Assembly: GCA_934047225.1 (NCBI GenBank)
Contig: OW203987.1
Location: 30,399,501 to 30,463,500 of the forward strand
Length of the DNA: 64,000 nucleotides
From: Ypsolopha sequella
Taxonomy: Eukaryota > Arthropoda > Insecta > Lepidoptera > Ypsolophidae
Reading direction: 5' to 3'
Below, in pieces: positions 45,060 through 55,575 of the stretch; the stretch's first letter is position 1; each line of letters begins with the position of its first letter. A program made the position numbers and the translations under genes. The notes under the pieces are model-generated. The model saw only the letters and a program-made list of their open reading frames with translations, made no database searches and had not been told where the DNA came from.

Positions 45060-45589
45060 GTACGCGTGATCCATACACCGACAACCAGACATTCACACTT
45101 CCACTAAAAATGTATATTTTGAAAGAAGAACTCTATTAAAACCGACAGGCAAGCAAAATGCAAAGGATCCCTGAAAATAAGATAAAATAGAGAATAAGCC
45201 GGCAAATTGCAAGGCGGTCTCGCAATTGGCCGGTTTTCCGTACCACCAAACAATACGGGTATCGACCCTAAAAACATGCTAAATAATTCCACTCGCATTT
45301 ATGTGGGACAAACTTAACTTGACACATACGATCTATCAAAGTCTTTGTATATAAAGAGTCTGATTAAGTTGGTATTGATAACTTCCTTAATAATTCAATA
45401 TTTATAATATTCAAATTTTTTTCTTTGTGTGCTGTAAGACCTACCTGTAAACGAAATTCAAGTTTCTATGTCAACTGGAAGTGCCCTATATTATAAGGTT
45501 AAATTAAATTAGTTGGCGAAATTCAAAAAACATATTCGAAACTTTTTCTATTAGGACTGTGCAACATTCTTAAATTTTTTTTCAACTTT
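45060..45589. other. Non-coding, repeat fragment near the left end
   Basis: The piece 45060-45170 (CCGACAACCAGACATTCACA) recurs in diverged form at 56230-56345, so it belongs to a dispersed repeat. The rest shows no gene. Confidence 0.4.
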
Positions 45590-45916
45590 CCATACTGGAC
45601 CAGTCGAGGCGTTGATCAGTATTCTCAGTGATTTCCATAAAAATCTACGGAAGTCGGAGACAGATGAATGACTGATACAAGGCAACTGCCTGTAACCACT
45701 TCCCCGGTACGGCTACTCACGTAGTAGTAAGCCGTATCGACGTACTTTGGGCACTAATACTTGATTTATTGCATGTTTACCAAACAGTTTCCTTTATCGT
45801 AAGCAAATGGTTAGTGTACAAATACTACATGCACACAAATTTAGAAAAGCTGTTTGCTGCACGTTCAACCAGCAGTTTTCAAACCCGGGGCTCAAGATTG
45901 AGAGTCCAACCTACAA
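45590..45916 (-). mobile_element. tRNA-derived SINE at the edge of the 57-bp minisatellite
   Basis: On the minus strand an A-box-like TAGTTCAGTTTGTAGGTTGG (partly in the array) and a B-box-like CCCCGGGTTTGAAAACTG occur with tRNA-like spacing. They are followed by a body with TTGTACACTAACCATTTGCT and GGAAACTGTTTGG that parallels the SINE at 26345. The tandem array starts exactly at this SINE head. Confidence 0.65.
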
Positions 45917-47545
45917 ACTGAACTAGCTGCTACTACTATCTCTATCTACAGTGCTACAGTCTGACCTTACAACTGAGCTACGGCTGCTACTACTATCTCT
46001 ATCTACAGTGCTACAGTCTGACCTAACAACTGAGGTACGGCTGCTACTACTATCTCTATCTACAGTGCTACAGTCTGACCTTACAACTGAGCTACGGCTG
46101 CTACTACTATCTCTTTCTACAGTGCTATAGTCTGACCTTACAACTGAGCTACGGCTGCTACTACTATCTCTATCTACAGTGCTACAGTCTGACCTTACAA
46201 CTGAGCTACGGCTGCTACTACTATCTCTTTCTACAGTGCTACAGTCTGACCTTACAACTGAGCTACGGCTGCTACTACTATCTCTATCTACAGTGCTACA
46301 GTCTGACCTTACAACTGAGCTACGGCTGCTACTACTATCTCTATCTACAGTGCTACAGTCTGACCTTACAACTGAGCTACGGCTGCTACTACTATCTCTA
46401 TCTACAGTGCTACAGTCTGACCTAACAACTGAGCTACGGCTGCTACTACTATCTCTATCTACAGTGCTACAGTCTGACCTTACAACTGAGCTACGGCTGC
46501 TACTACTATCTCTATCTACAGTGCTACAGTCTGACCTAACAACTGAGCTACGGCTGCTACTACTATCTCTATCTACAGTGCTACAGTCTGACCTAACAAC
46601 TGAGCTACGGCTGCTACTACTATCTCTATCTACAGTGCTACAGTCTGACCTAACAACTGAGCTACGGCTGCTACTACTATCTCTATCTACAGTTTTACAG
46701 TCTGACCTAACAACTGAGCAACGGCTGCTACTACTATCTCTATCTACAGTTTTACAGTCTGACCTAACAACTGAGCTACGGCTGCTACTACTATCTCTAT
46801 CTACAGTGCTACAGTCTGACCTAACAACTGAGCTACGGCTGCTACTACTATCTCTATCTACAGTGCTACAGTCTGACCTTACAACTGAACTAAGGCTGCT
46901 ACTACTATCTCTATCTACAGTGCTACAGTCTGACCTAACAACTGAGCTACGGCTGCTACTACTATCTCTATCTACAGTTTTACAGTCTGACCTAACAACT
47001 GAGCTACGGCTGCTACTACTATCTCTATCTACAGTGCTACAGTCTGACCTAACAACTGAGCTACGGCTGCTACTACTATCTCTATCTACAGTGCTACAGT
47101 CTGACCTTACAACTGAACTAAGGCTGCTACTACTATCTCTATCTACAGTGCTACAGTCTGACCTAACAACTGAGCTACGGCTGCTACTACTATCTCTATC
47201 TACAGTGCTACAGTCTGACCTTACAACTGAACTAAGGCTGCTACTACTATCTCTATCTACAGTGCTACAGTCTGACCTAACAACTGAGCTACGGCTGCTA
47301 CTACTATCTCTATCTACAGTTCTACAGTCTGACCTAACAACTGAGCTACGGCTGCTACTACTATCTCTATCTACAGTTTTACAGTCTGACCTAACAACTG
47401 AGCTACGGCTGCTACTACTATCTCTATCTACAGTGCTACAGTCTGACCTAACAACTGAGCTACGGCTGCTACTACTATCTCTATCTACAGTGCTACAGTC
47501 TGACCTTACAACTGAGCTACGGCTGCTACTACTATCTCTATCTAC
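45917..47545 (-). repeat. 57-bp minisatellite, about 28.6 copies, A-box-like motif per unit
   Basis: The unit is 57 bp and copies differ at a few positions (CTTAC/CTAAC, GTGCTAC/GTTTTAC, GAGCTACG/GAACTAAG). On the minus strand each unit contains CCGTAGCTCAGTTGTTAGGT, a tRNA D-arm/A-box-like sequence. Because 57 is 19 codons, long frames are open on both strands: a 19-residue Ser-rich period (STVDRDSSSSRSSVVRSDC) on minus, and a Leu-rich period on plus. I attribute the long minus frame (47701-45923, with a genuine ATG) to the array rather than to a gene. The array has no spacers and is not CRISPR. Confidence 0.9.
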
Positions 47546-48299
47546 TGTCCTACAAGAATCTTTTGGCACGTGGATGACAGTGACAGGAGGTCGCAGCTGT
47601 ATTACAAAAGGATAGGATAGCAGCGTTAGTTCCGATATTGACCACGACCAATCCACGCGCCAAAAGACCCTTGTCGCACTATAATTAAGAACTAAACTCA
47701 TATCAGTGCCGGACCGCCAATTATCTTTTTTTTCTGCTAATGATTTGACGTCTTGATACTATGACATAACATCAACTTTCTCCTTCACTTGAGTGAAGCT
47801 CTTCCTCTTCCTCTTTTCCCTTCGACCTTTCCTTCTATGACATTTTTCATGAATCTGTCATGTCAAACCTACTACTGACTGCTACCCTTACTTTTTACGA
47901 AACCCTTACTTTTGGGATCTCTTAAAATACAGATTGTGGTCTCAATTTTATGTGAAATCAAATTAACACACTTGCTCATACGAGTATGTTGGCTAAAGTT
48001 ATGACTACCAATGAATTTATTATAATAATTAAGTTTTCAGTACATCGGTTTTGTTAATTATGATTCGAAGGTCAGTTCCACTGTTCCACAAAAATGTGAT
48101 GGCAAATAATAAACAAATTATGTGGTAAAATGATTAATTTCATTAATAATAATATACGCTTAGCTTTTAAAAAAGATGTCAAGCATATGAAAAAACATAA
48201 AAAATATATGTATAGATTGTAAAATACAAAAAATACACACAAAGGCACAAAAATATTTATAGCAACAAAAGAAGTGACAGAATAAAATATAAATCACTT
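47546..48299. other. Non-coding flank of the minisatellite
   Basis: Imperfect inverted motifs CTTTTGGCACGTGG (47573) and CCACGCGCCAAAAG (47653) lie just right of the array. The rest is AT-rich with no recognised gene. Confidence 0.4.
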
Positions 48300-50425
48300 A
48301 CATGACAAAAAGGTCCTGGAATAGATGGAATTCGATTAATTAGAATTAGAAAGCAGAATGTTGTTAACAATTTACAATGTTATCTAGCATCGATAAAATT
48401 ATGGAAAAATATTTTGTTCAACAAATAAAAAAATACATACAAAATAATAACATTACTTAAAAAAATAAATACGGATTCAAATAAAAAACAAAGTTCGACT
48501 CAACTTTTAGCGAAATTCAGTAACGAAATAAACCAATACCTTAGTGATACATAACACGTTCATACGAGCTAAATAAATATAAGTTTAGGAGGTCTCTTAA
48601 AAAGTATCTTTTAGAGACACTCAATAATTAATCATAAACAAAGTATTATTTTTTCGTTTTTCTCTTTTATATTTTCATTTTTAATAATAGAAAATGATTT
48701 ATTTTGTTTTGTTACTCACGAGACTTATTCCTACAGTTAAACTGTTTATACAGTTTTGCAGGGCATTGTTTTGAAATAGAAGATTTGTTTGCTGATTATT
48801 AATTAAAATATAAAAATATATATATATACAATATTCATTGACTTTACTAAGGCATTTGAAACATAAATATATGACACACTTTATAGACAACTAGAATAAC
48901 ACGGTATGCGAAACCCACTTCTTAACTGGAAGAAAAATTACCGAAGTAAAAGATTTACAGCTGTTAAAATAGCGGATTCAATTAGCGACCTGATACTCAC
49001 AGAAAAAGCAGCGCACAGGGATCAATTTTGGCACCTATAGAATACCTGTTTTATGTTAAGGATTATGTGAAATGTCATAAAAAAGGGTCTGTATATCAAT
49101 TTGCTGATAACACCTGCTTGATAGGGCACACAAGAACATAAAAGTCGCTGAAAAAATAATACAAGAAAACTACGACATTTTATGCAAATGGGCACATGAA
49201 GCGGGGCTAGTAATTTATTGTTTAAGAAGATGGCATACTCTACCAACTTTTTTTATTACCCGTCCAGCACAATAAGTCTAATGGCAAAGACTTTATTTGC
49301 CTTTCATAGAGGCGATTATGTGTTGGCTCTTTGGGCTCTTTTTCTTAGACGCGTAGTACTAGTGATCACGCAGCGAAACAACAAATTGGTGTGTTTTTAG
49401 CTAATACTGAAATATTTACCTTCATATTTCTATTACCTATTTTATGAAAAAAAAATCAAGTTGATCTCTTAACCGCGTTCTTCAAGCGAACGTTTAAAAA
49501 CCAAAAGAAAAGGGATGCAAAACTTTTTTTTTTGACAAAAGTATAAATCTTAGTACATTGTTTATACGTAAGATCCCTAGAGAAAAGATTAATAAACCAA
49601 ATATACTTTTTTCAATACAAGGAGAGTTCGAATTTCTTCAAACGAATCCTAGATAGACTGGAGTTGGTCATGCTCTAGGCTCAGGTACAGTCTTTAAACT
49701 AAGCTTGTACACATCCGATCTTCTTACAATAATGTAAAATCAAGAATACTGAGTCACGAACATCAACGTTTTGCGCTACAAGTTAATGTAGTGCGCTTGA
49801 GGTTGTAAAACAATATAAATATTTGGATTTAATAATAAAGGAACGATTCAATTTGAGACCAACATATAGTACAACATGTATGCCAAAAATAAAGGGCCGT
49901 TTAAAGTTAGCTTGCCATCTTAAAATTAAAAATCCCCAATTAAATATTACGAATGAATTTATTTGGCTATGGCCGATTTAGTTATAAGATACGGGCTTTC
50001 CAGATACGGTAAAACGTATAAAACATACCTAAGATATCCATAAACCAAAAATACGTTTTTTTTAAATTATTAGACCAAAAAGAAAACGAATGCTAAATCA
50101 ATATTAAGGGTTTATTTCATTACAGAAAAATCTTTAAGGTATACGAGAAAACTAAACTAAATACACTTATTGTTGAAAATCTTAATAAGTCTCATAATAT
50201 GATAAAGAAAAACTTGTCGGATGGATTACGTAACCTCAGTTACTTACCTTCTTTCTCCTTACCAAAATACAAAAATATTTATGGAACAAGGACTTGGATG
50301 TACTGTCTGCCTAAAAATGTAAATGAGCTTCCTAGGAATAAGCAAAAAGTATACATAAACAGTGACAATTTAAAAAAACTAAATAAGTTAAAAAACTACT
50401 TTATAGAAGTAGTAAGATGCTGTTT
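48300..50425 (+). pseudogene. Decayed jockey/CR1-type LINE (ORF2), interrupted by a TTAA element
   Basis: Fragments of ORF2 appear in order and in shifting frames: a KKxxGxDGI-like start near 48310, DFTKAFET near 48838 (RT motif A), HRDQFWHL with the QGS-like block near 49015, FADNTCLIGHT near 49103 (the YADDT box, changed), and EAGLVIY near 49200. After the insertion come KLVHIRSSYNNVKSRILSHE near 49705 and VKQYKYLDLIIKERFNLRP near 49810. The C-terminal stretch is YGTRTWMYCLPKNVNELPRN near 50285. Many stops and frameshifts show an old copy. Together with the fragment at 34858, the family was once active here. Confidence 0.8.
49226..49693 (+). mobile_element. TTAA-flanked non-autonomous element inside the LINE
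   Basis: It is flanked by TTAA at 49222-49225 and 49694-49697, and the LINE sequence continues on both sides, so the element's ends are defined. It starts GAAGATGGCATACTCTACCA and ends CTCTAGGCTCAGGTACAGTC. Copies at 53927-54424 and 62432-62925 share the same ends and TTAA flanks. TTAA duplication is typical of piggyBac-type insertion, but the ends do not form a clear TIR, so the superfamily is open. It encodes nothing. Confidence 0.78.
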
Positions 50426-50800
50426 TATTCAAATTCAAATTAAAATTCAAATAGTTTATTTTGCAAAGTAGGTATATAAAATACACGTTTCACAAGTCAA
50501 AATTTAATCTTATAAAAAAATATATGCAATAAAATAATAAATGTACATGAACTAGATTAAAGGTTTATTTAATTTATGTAGCAATATATATACGATTAAA
50601 ATTATAAATAAAATATATATTATACAAGGTGAAATCCAATCAACCGCCCGAACCCACACCGGAGACCCGGCCAGGGACCAGGAACAAGGTGCAATGATCA
50701 CCAACCGAGCCCCCAGCACGAATCTAGGCGTCCGACCAAATCCCATCCTATATACTACATACTAATAAGGTTACATATATAAATACATGCCTACCTCCGC
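50426..50800 (-). mobile_element. Intact retroposon copy with (TTGAAT)-type tail
   Basis: This is the uninterrupted reference copy for those at 37530-39065 and 44470-45055. On minus it runs from a GGTAGGCATGTATTTATATA head, through TTCGTGCTGGGGGCTCGGTT, to CAAAATAAACTATTTGAAT. It lies directly behind the LINE C-terminus at 50285-50420 but in the opposite orientation. Confidence 0.65.
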
Positions 50801-52549
50801 ATGCCTATTATGTTATGTTATGTTATGTGCAATAGATGACAATTACAAAAGCTCTTGATCATGTTGATATATCGTTAATGCTTATACATATAGTAGCCAG
50901 TGTTGATCGTTTAGGAATGTTCTTTTCTGCTCGACGACAAAATACGATTTAATCGAATTCTGTTAACGATTCAATCGAACTGTGTTAATAGTTCACAAAA
51001 GAGCAATATTGTAACTTGGACCAATCAATGGCTAGATAGCACTGTCATAATATAAATTAACCAACATTAACATAATGAACTTGATTCTCAGTTCGCCTCT
51101 TTCTCTTATCGACTATGATTTTTATTAGAGGCACATAACTCTCTACATTCTTATTCTCTGATTAGAGTAGGTGTCCAAACATCTTCCCTCTTCTGTTTTC
51201 AATTACGTTTATGACGATTCTTTTCTTTTAAGGGGCTGCACAATGCTAAAATGCAGTCCTACTCTAACGCTTTTGTTTTTTAATTGTCTATCCTGCTCTA
51301 ATCAAATGCCGCGCACGCAAAACTTCAGTTATTTTGAAATCGCGGCTACATTAGGGCATTAACTACAACTTTGTAATGTAATAAAGATGTTTTTTTCTAG
51401 TTAGTATCTGCTTGTGTTGGTTTCGTCTCAATCGGTTTTGAAATATGGAAACTAAATTGCTTTTTTCGTGAATTTCATGTTTTTTTAAATGTAATATAAT
51501 CAACAGAAGGTTGAAAGTATGTTTATTTATAAAGTGTTATTAATAATTGTCTTGAGTCAAAAAACCGGCGATATTTTTTTTCAAAATTTTGCCATCTTTG
51601 ACGGAACTGAATCCAATACAAAACCGATGTTTAGCATTGTGGAGCCCCTTAAACTAATTTCAGTACTTCCTCAATGGTTATTGTCTCCAAACTGTTACGT
51701 GAATTCCAACCAATTTGTTTTTCACGGGATTGCCTGCTAATTCTATAATTTATTATCACAAATTGATTACTACATGCTGGAAGATGTAACTTTAGCCATG
51801 TTGCAGGAATATAATGTAATCATTGCACCAGCGTTAAGTCGCGTGTGTTCCTGGGGGAAGTAAATTTAATTACAAAACATAGCACCCGGGATATTGGGAC
51901 CTAGTTAATGCATATTAGATGATAAACAATAATGCATGATGTGGAGGTTATTAAATTACCTAATTTAGACCAAAATGAAATAACAGACGCATTTTGAAAC
52001 AATATTATTGGATTTGGTGATGTAATTTGGAATATATTTCATTTAATTTCATAAAAAGGATATAAGTTAATATAGGGAGAAGACCTCGTTGGGTTTATAT
52101 ATAAATATAACAAATAATTAAGATTAGATTTATCCATGTGGGATGGTTTTAAGTTATGTACAATAACTGTATTGCTAAAAATGCTTAAGTAGTGCATAAA
52201 ACTGCAGTAAGTCAGTGTGAAAATTGCATTTTTGGGTAATTTACCGAGTCCAAGAATTTCAGTAAAATTGTAACGAGTAAAATGGCGTAGTATGCATACA
52301 TTATGTTTGTATAAGTATGTATTATTGCGTCTCAGCACCATGCTGAGTTATGGCCAATTTGGTGACGTTGAATGCATGGGATAGCTTCATCCTAATTTTT
52401 GACTATTGTGTTAACATGTATTTATGTTAATTATAAGTACTAGTTTTAAGTAAATAGTTATTATGTGCCTATATGTTGCTTTCTATGTATTATTTTAGTC
52501 CCCAAATTTCTTTCTTTAAAAATAGAAGGCAAAATTAGCTGTTCCATAC
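50801..52549. other. Non-coding, nothing recognised
   Basis: A short (TATGT)n tract lies at 50810-50828. Small open frames at 51171-51362 and 51519-51740 have no similarity I know and no convincing splice context. Confidence 0.35.
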
Positions 52550-53185
52550 ATATTGGTCAAGTGAGTAGAACACTTTCTGTCAAATGATTATAACACTTTC
52601 TGTCAATTGAGTAGAATACTTTCTTTCTGTCAATTGAGTAGAACACTTTCTGTTAAGGGAGTAGAACAATTTATGTCAAATGAGTAGAACACTTTCTGTC
52701 AATTGAGTAGAATACTTTCTGTCAATTGAGTAGAACACTTTCTGGCAAGTAAGTAGAACACTTTCTGTTAAGGAAGTAGAACACTTTATGTCAAATGAGT
52801 AGAACACTTTATGTCAAATGAGAAGAACACTTTCTGTCAGATGAGTAGAACACTTTCTGTCAAGTGAGTAGAACACTTTCTGTCAATTGAGTAGAACACT
52901 TTCTGTTAAGTAAGTAGAACACTTTCTGTCAAGGGAGTAGAACACTTTATGTCAAATAAGTAGAACACTTTCTGTCAGGTGAGTAGAACACTTCCTGTCA
53001 AGTGAGTAGAACACATTCTGTCAATTGAGTAGAACACTTTCTGTTAAGTAAGTAGAACACGTTCTGTCAAGGGAGTAGAACACTTTATTTCAAATGAGTA
53101 GAACACTTTCTGTCAGGTGAGTAGAACACTTTCTGTCAAGTGAGTTGAACACTTTCTGTCAAGTGAGTTGAACACTTTCTGCGAA
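52550..53185 (+). repeat. 23-bp minisatellite, about 27 copies
   Basis: The unit is GAGTAGAACACTTTCTGTCA plus AGT or ATT. Copies vary at several positions (TTATGT, GTTAAG, GCAAGT), which suggests an older array than those at 45917 and 61198. No open frame persists. There is no A-box-like sequence in this unit. Confidence 0.9.
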
Positions 53186-53922
53186 AAACTTCACGATCTC
53201 AATAAGTGAAACAGCTAATTTTAATCACTAACGTGAATAATATTTAAATCACCACCTTTTTTTTCAACGACACTATTATTTCTTGAAACTTAAGTTAAAT
53301 GCATTTATGGGTTGATAAGTTAGGTTTTTTTTTACCTAAAATATCATGAATCATAAATAAAAATTCCATAAACCTAAACTAGGAAATCATCAAATTTAAT
53401 TGCACCTAGGTCGACCTGTTTCAGCTGAATTATGAAATTCGTCCCTTCCTGTACCGTATCTCTGAACCATGAATAATTCCTAAACTTTTGGGCCCCGTAT
53501 TATTCAGGTTTGATCTCGTTTTCATAATACGAGAGCCCACGAAAGTTTCGTTTAATTTATGATTAAAATATTACAATCATATTTTGAATTATTATGAAAG
53601 ATTTGATTGCCACTGGCCAGTTTGAATAAAAGATGCAAATACAGGTTATATTACTTAATGGTTTTAATAAGCTTCTGGCTATGTTCTGTCTCGTCGTGGG
53701 ACGTAATTTTGTTCAAGAAAAGTAAACAAAAGAAACTAATAGTCACTGGAGCGTGCTGTGCTCTCTTTGGATAATAAATCATATTCTGAAGGCTTTAATA
53801 TTTGTTTAAGTGCTGTCAATTTTTTTTTATCTCTTGAGGACTATTTTGCAATTAGGAAATTTCGTTTTGATAGCACTTGAAAATCTGCTTCAAATTTATC
53901 TATAATTAATTAACTGAATTAC
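53186..53922. other. Non-coding, nothing recognised
   Basis: AT-rich sequence with no coherent frame or repeat family identified. Confidence 0.35.
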
Positions 53923-53926
53923 TTAA

Positions 53927-54424
53927 GAGGATGGCATACCCTAGCAACTTTTTTTATTACCCGTCCAGCACAATAAGTCTAATGGCAAAGACCTTATTTA
54001 CTTTTCATAGGGGCGATTATATGTTGGCTAATTGACCTCTTGTTCTTGGACGCGTAATACTAGTGATCACGCAGCGAAACAACAAATGGGTGTATTTTTA
54101 GCTAATACTTAAATATTTTGTAGGGAAAAAAATATTGGATTTAGGTAACATCCCTTCATATTTCTATTGCCTATTTTATGAAAAAAAATCAAGTTGATCT
54201 CTTAACGGCGTTTTTGAAACGAACGTTTGAAAACTAAAAAAATGAGGGTAAAAACATTTTTTTTTGACAGAAGTATAAATCTTAAAACATTGTTTATATG
54301 TGGAATCCCTAGATAAAAGATTGATAAATCAAACATATTTTTTTCAATATGAGGAGAGACGTAGTTTCTTACAGTGAACCCTTGAAAACCTGGTGTTGTT
54401 GATGTTCTAGCGTCAGGTGTCCCG
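53927..54424 (+). mobile_element. TTAA-flanked non-autonomous element, copy
   Basis: TTAA flanks at 53923-53926 and 54425-54428. It begins GAGGATGGCATACCCTAGCA and carries the family landmarks TAATACTAGTGATCACGCAG and GTTGATCTCTTAACGGCG. Length 498 bp. The right end is diverged (GTCAGGTGTCCCG rather than CTCAGGTACAGTC). Confidence 0.72.
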
Positions 54425-54428
54425 TTAA

Positions 54429-54908
54429 GTGTTTATTCATACTACGCGGCATTTTATTCTGCAATAAGAAATAATAAAGGATAAAGAGTCGGATTGCAAG
54501 ACTATTCTATATACTTTATTCGCACTTATGAGTTCTAAGCCATTGCGAATTCATTTCTTTAAGTGCACATATAATATATTTTTTAAAGCAAAATACACCG
54601 TATTTCCCGTTGATTATTCTGCCCTCAGAGTCTGTGTAGAGCCTGGTGAAGAGGGTAGACCTGTCTCTTTTGTATACTAGTACTTCCTACTTTATTATTC
54701 TGTAGTCTGATAATGGAAACGAGCACATTCAGGTTCCGAATCGGGGACGTAAATAACGCGATGTTATTGTTATGCTAACATGGTAATAAGAGGTAAACAA
54801 TAGTTGTGTATTGATTTATTTTGGAGTTCGTCGGAAACTAATGAAAATGCCTGTGGTATCCATTTTGTGGTTCTTAATTTGGCTTTGAATATGCAATAAT
54901 AAAATGAC
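54429..54908. other. Non-coding, nothing recognised
   Basis: No gene or repeat family identified. Confidence 0.3.
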
Positions 54909-55135
54909 GTATAAATGTATACAAAAAGTAACAAAATAAGAATAATTACATAAGTGGAAAAAATTCAAGGTATTATTCTATAACAATAAGCTTATATTTT
55001 TTTACTTTATGACATTATATAAAAATTTATACAAAAAATAACAAAATAAGATAATTACATAAGTGGAAAAAATTCAAGGTATTATTCTATAATAATAAGC
55101 TTATATTTTTTTATTTTATGACATTATATTAATAT
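54909..55135 (+). repeat. Two-copy 110-bp tandem duplication
   Basis: The segment from ACAAAATAAG (54931) is repeated 110 bp later (55041) with few changes, including TTACATAAGTGGAAAAAATT and AATAAGCTTATATTTTTTTA in both. It is a recent local duplication of AT-rich DNA. Confidence 0.8.
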
Positions 55136-55184
55136 TTAGTGCAGTTTTGACATGATAAATTAAATTATTTAAATTAATTCAGTA

Positions 55185-55575
55185 TAATAGTAGTCTATGC
55201 TACAAGGGCGAAAAGGAATAATTTACGAGGACAATTTAAAACACGAGCGTAGCGAATGTTTTAAACGTAACCGAGTAATTTATTGTTCTTATGCCCGTGA
55301 ATCATACTGTACGTGTTTTCAATGCATAGTGTGAGGAAATATAACAAATATAATCTTGTGAACTTTAAATTATGATTGGCTCAAAAGGACTGTATCCAGA
55401 GCCGTTAAGCAGTGGCAAAAAAAGCATACCATTTATGGTACACAGGAAAGGCTGCAGGTTATCCAACCATTGAAAAAAAAAATAATAATAATAAAGCCCT
55501 AGGGCAAAATAATTGACTTTCTGTTCGGTTTTGATGCATAAAAAATGGGAATTACGAGCACTTGCATTGAAAAAT
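55185..55575 (+). repeat. Dispersed element ('CACGAGCGTAGCGA' family), copy 4
   Basis: It opens TAGTCTATGCTACAAGGGCG and follows the order of the copies in the gene A intron (34050, 35149, 35528) to GCACTTGCATTGAAAA. Orientation is the same. Confidence 0.68.

Noticed and set aside
46179..47615. 478-codon Leu-rich open frame on + across the 57-bp array
   Set aside because: A 19-codon unit without stops automatically opens a frame; the start is inside the array and no promoter or splice context is visible.
51171..51740. Two short + frames with some hydrophobic content
   Set aside because: No signal peptide of good quality, no splice partners in phase, no recognisable family. Treated as chance in AT-rich DNA.
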